Assembly: GCA_020627605.1 (NCBI GenBank)
Contig: JAHDGO010000099.1
Span: 1 to 7,259 of the forward strand
From: Yoonia sp.
GTDB taxonomy: Bacteria > Pseudomonadota > Alphaproteobacteria > Rhodobacterales > Rhodobacteraceae
Length of the DNA: 7,259 bases
Direction: 5' to 3'
Each line of letters begins with the position of its first letter. Within the stretch, counting starts at the first letter, position 1. Under the pieces are notes generated by a model. That model ran no database searches and was not told the DNA's origin. It saw only the letters and a program-made list of their open reading frames with translations. The position numbers were made by a program, and so were the translations under genes. Below are positions 6,657-7,259 of the stretch, in pieces.

Positions 6657-6692
6657 GACAGGGCGCGCCCGAACGGGGACGCAGGGCCTGTC
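6657..6692 (+). other. Imperfect inverted repeat upstream of pufL
   Basis: GACAGG (6657-6662) and CCTGTC (6687-6692) are perfect arms around a 24-nt centre. The centre can itself fold weakly (CCC 6668-6670 with GGG 6675-6677, loop GAAC). It ends 7 nt before the pufL ribosome binding site, so folding could affect pufL translation or decay. Support is limited to the pairing. Confidence 0.42.
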
Positions 6693-6709
6693 AGAAATGG
6701 AGTAGGAAG

Positions 6710-7259
6710 ATGGCACAGCTCAGCTTCGAGAGAAAATACCGGGTCCGTGGCGGGACATTGGTAGGCGGTGATCTGTTCGACTTTTGGGTGGGGCCATTTT
6801 ACGTTGGCTTCTTCGGGGTCACGACGTTCTTTTTCGCCGTCCTTGGGACAATTCTGATTTTTTACGGGGCCAGCCAAGGCCCCACATGGAACCCGTGGTT
6901 GATTTCCATCAACCCGCCGCCGCTGGAATACGGCCTTGGTGCCGCGCCGCTGCTTGATGGTGGGTTATGGCAGATCATCACGATCTGCGCGATCGGCGCC
7001 TTTGTCAGCTGGATGATGCGCGAGGTCGAGATCTGCCGCAAACTGGGCATCGGCTATCACGTGCCCTTTGCCTTCGGCGTGGCCATTCTGGCCTATGTCA
7101 CACTGGTGGTGATCCGCCCTGTCTTGCTGGGGGCCTGGGGACATGCGTTTCCCTACGGCATTTTCAGCCACCTCGACTGGGTGAATAACGTCGGCTACGC
7201 CTACGGCAACTTCCACTACAACCCGGCGCATATGGTGGCGATCACCTTCTTCTTCACCA
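6710..7259 (+). CDS. pufL: Photosynthetic reaction centre L subunit PufL, 5' part (3' end outside window)
   Basis: First 183 residues of the L chain of the type II reaction centre; the frame is still open at the right edge. The start [20 protein letters not shown] has GGAG (6699-6702) 7 nt upstream. Numbered without Met, the residues align with R. sphaeroides L without gaps: Glu104 (REVEI, near the active-branch bacteriopheophytin), His153 (ligand of the accessory bacteriochlorophyll), His168 (hydrogen bond to the special pair) and His173 (special-pair ligand). Membrane helices A, B and C lie at about 32-53, 84-110 and 116-138, and the window ends early in helix [11 protein letters not shown] has His where R. 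sphaeroides has Tyr (144), as in Blastochloris viridis. The iron ligands (His190 and His230) lie beyond the edge. pufM would be expected next. Confidence 0.97.
   Translation, partial: MAQLSFERKYRVRGGTLVGGDLFDFWVGPFYVGFFGVTTFFFAVLGTILIFYGASQGPTWNPWLISINPPPLEYGLGAAPLLDGGLWQIITICAIGAFVSWMMREVEICRKLGIGYHVPFAFGVAILAYVTLVVIRPVLLGAWGHAFPYGIFSHLDWVNNVGYAYGNFHYNPAHMVAITFFFT

Noticed and set aside
6661..6670. Perfect palindrome GGGCGCGCCC
   Set aside because: A 10-bp GC palindrome is likely by chance in this GC-rich DNA and leaves no loop for a hairpin; it may simply be part of the larger 6657-6692 repeat.
6965..7231. 88-codon - strand frame within pufL
   Set aside because: Fully antisense to the conserved reaction-centre L coding region; a codon-usage shadow.
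1..7259. A previously undescribed biological system
   Set aside because: All nine genes are recognisable members of the well-known crtF-bchCXYZ-pufQBAL photosynthesis cluster in canonical order. Novelty, if any, is limited to regulatory structure in the spacers.

Overview
The window is a piece of a purple-bacterial photosynthesis gene cluster, read entirely on the + strand. The order is crtF (3' part) - bchC - bchX - bchY - bchZ - pufQ - pufB - pufA - pufL (5' part). The crtF-bchCXYZ-pufQBAL order, the presence of pufQ, and very Rhodobacter/Roseobacter-like protein sequences point to an alphaproteobacterium of the Rhodobacterales. It is probably a Roseobacter-clade aerobic anoxygenic phototroph or a close Rhodobacter relative; the window alone does not settle which.

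Layout: 2-694 is the C-terminal part of a carotenoid O-methyltransferase. Positions 679-747 hold three tandem PpsR/CrtJ-type palindromes, with a sigma70-like promoter under the last two. Positions 804-5883 carry bchC and the three chlorophyllide a oxidoreductase (COR) subunits, bchX, bchY and bchZ. Genes overlap at bchC/bchX (4 nt) and bchX/bchY (14 nt), but bchY and bchZ are separated by an 88-nt gap filled by two hairpins. pufQ overlaps the bchZ stop by 4 nt, joining the pigment genes to the puf genes. The spacers pufQ-pufB (147 nt) and pufA-pufL (128 nt) are dense in stem-loops. pufB and pufA encode the LH1 beta and alpha peptides, and pufL runs off the right edge.

How the genes work together: COR (BchX ATPase plus BchY/BchZ) reduces ring B of chlorophyllide a, and BchC oxidises the C3 hydroxyethyl group to acetyl on the way to bacteriochlorophyllide a. 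CrtF methylates the carotenoid hydroxyl in spheroidene-type biosynthesis. PufB and PufA form the LH1 antenna, PufL is a core reaction-centre subunit, and PufQ assists bacteriochlorophyll supply and complex assembly. Co-directional genes with overlaps fit the known superoperon arrangement. The operators suggest redox/light repression by PpsR, and the intercistronic hairpins suggest segmental control of mRNA stability.

No mobile element, CRISPR array, tRNA or rRNA was seen. I do not see an undescribed system. What deserves a second look is regulatory: the triple operator array and the structured spacers, especially the double hairpin between bchY and bchZ.
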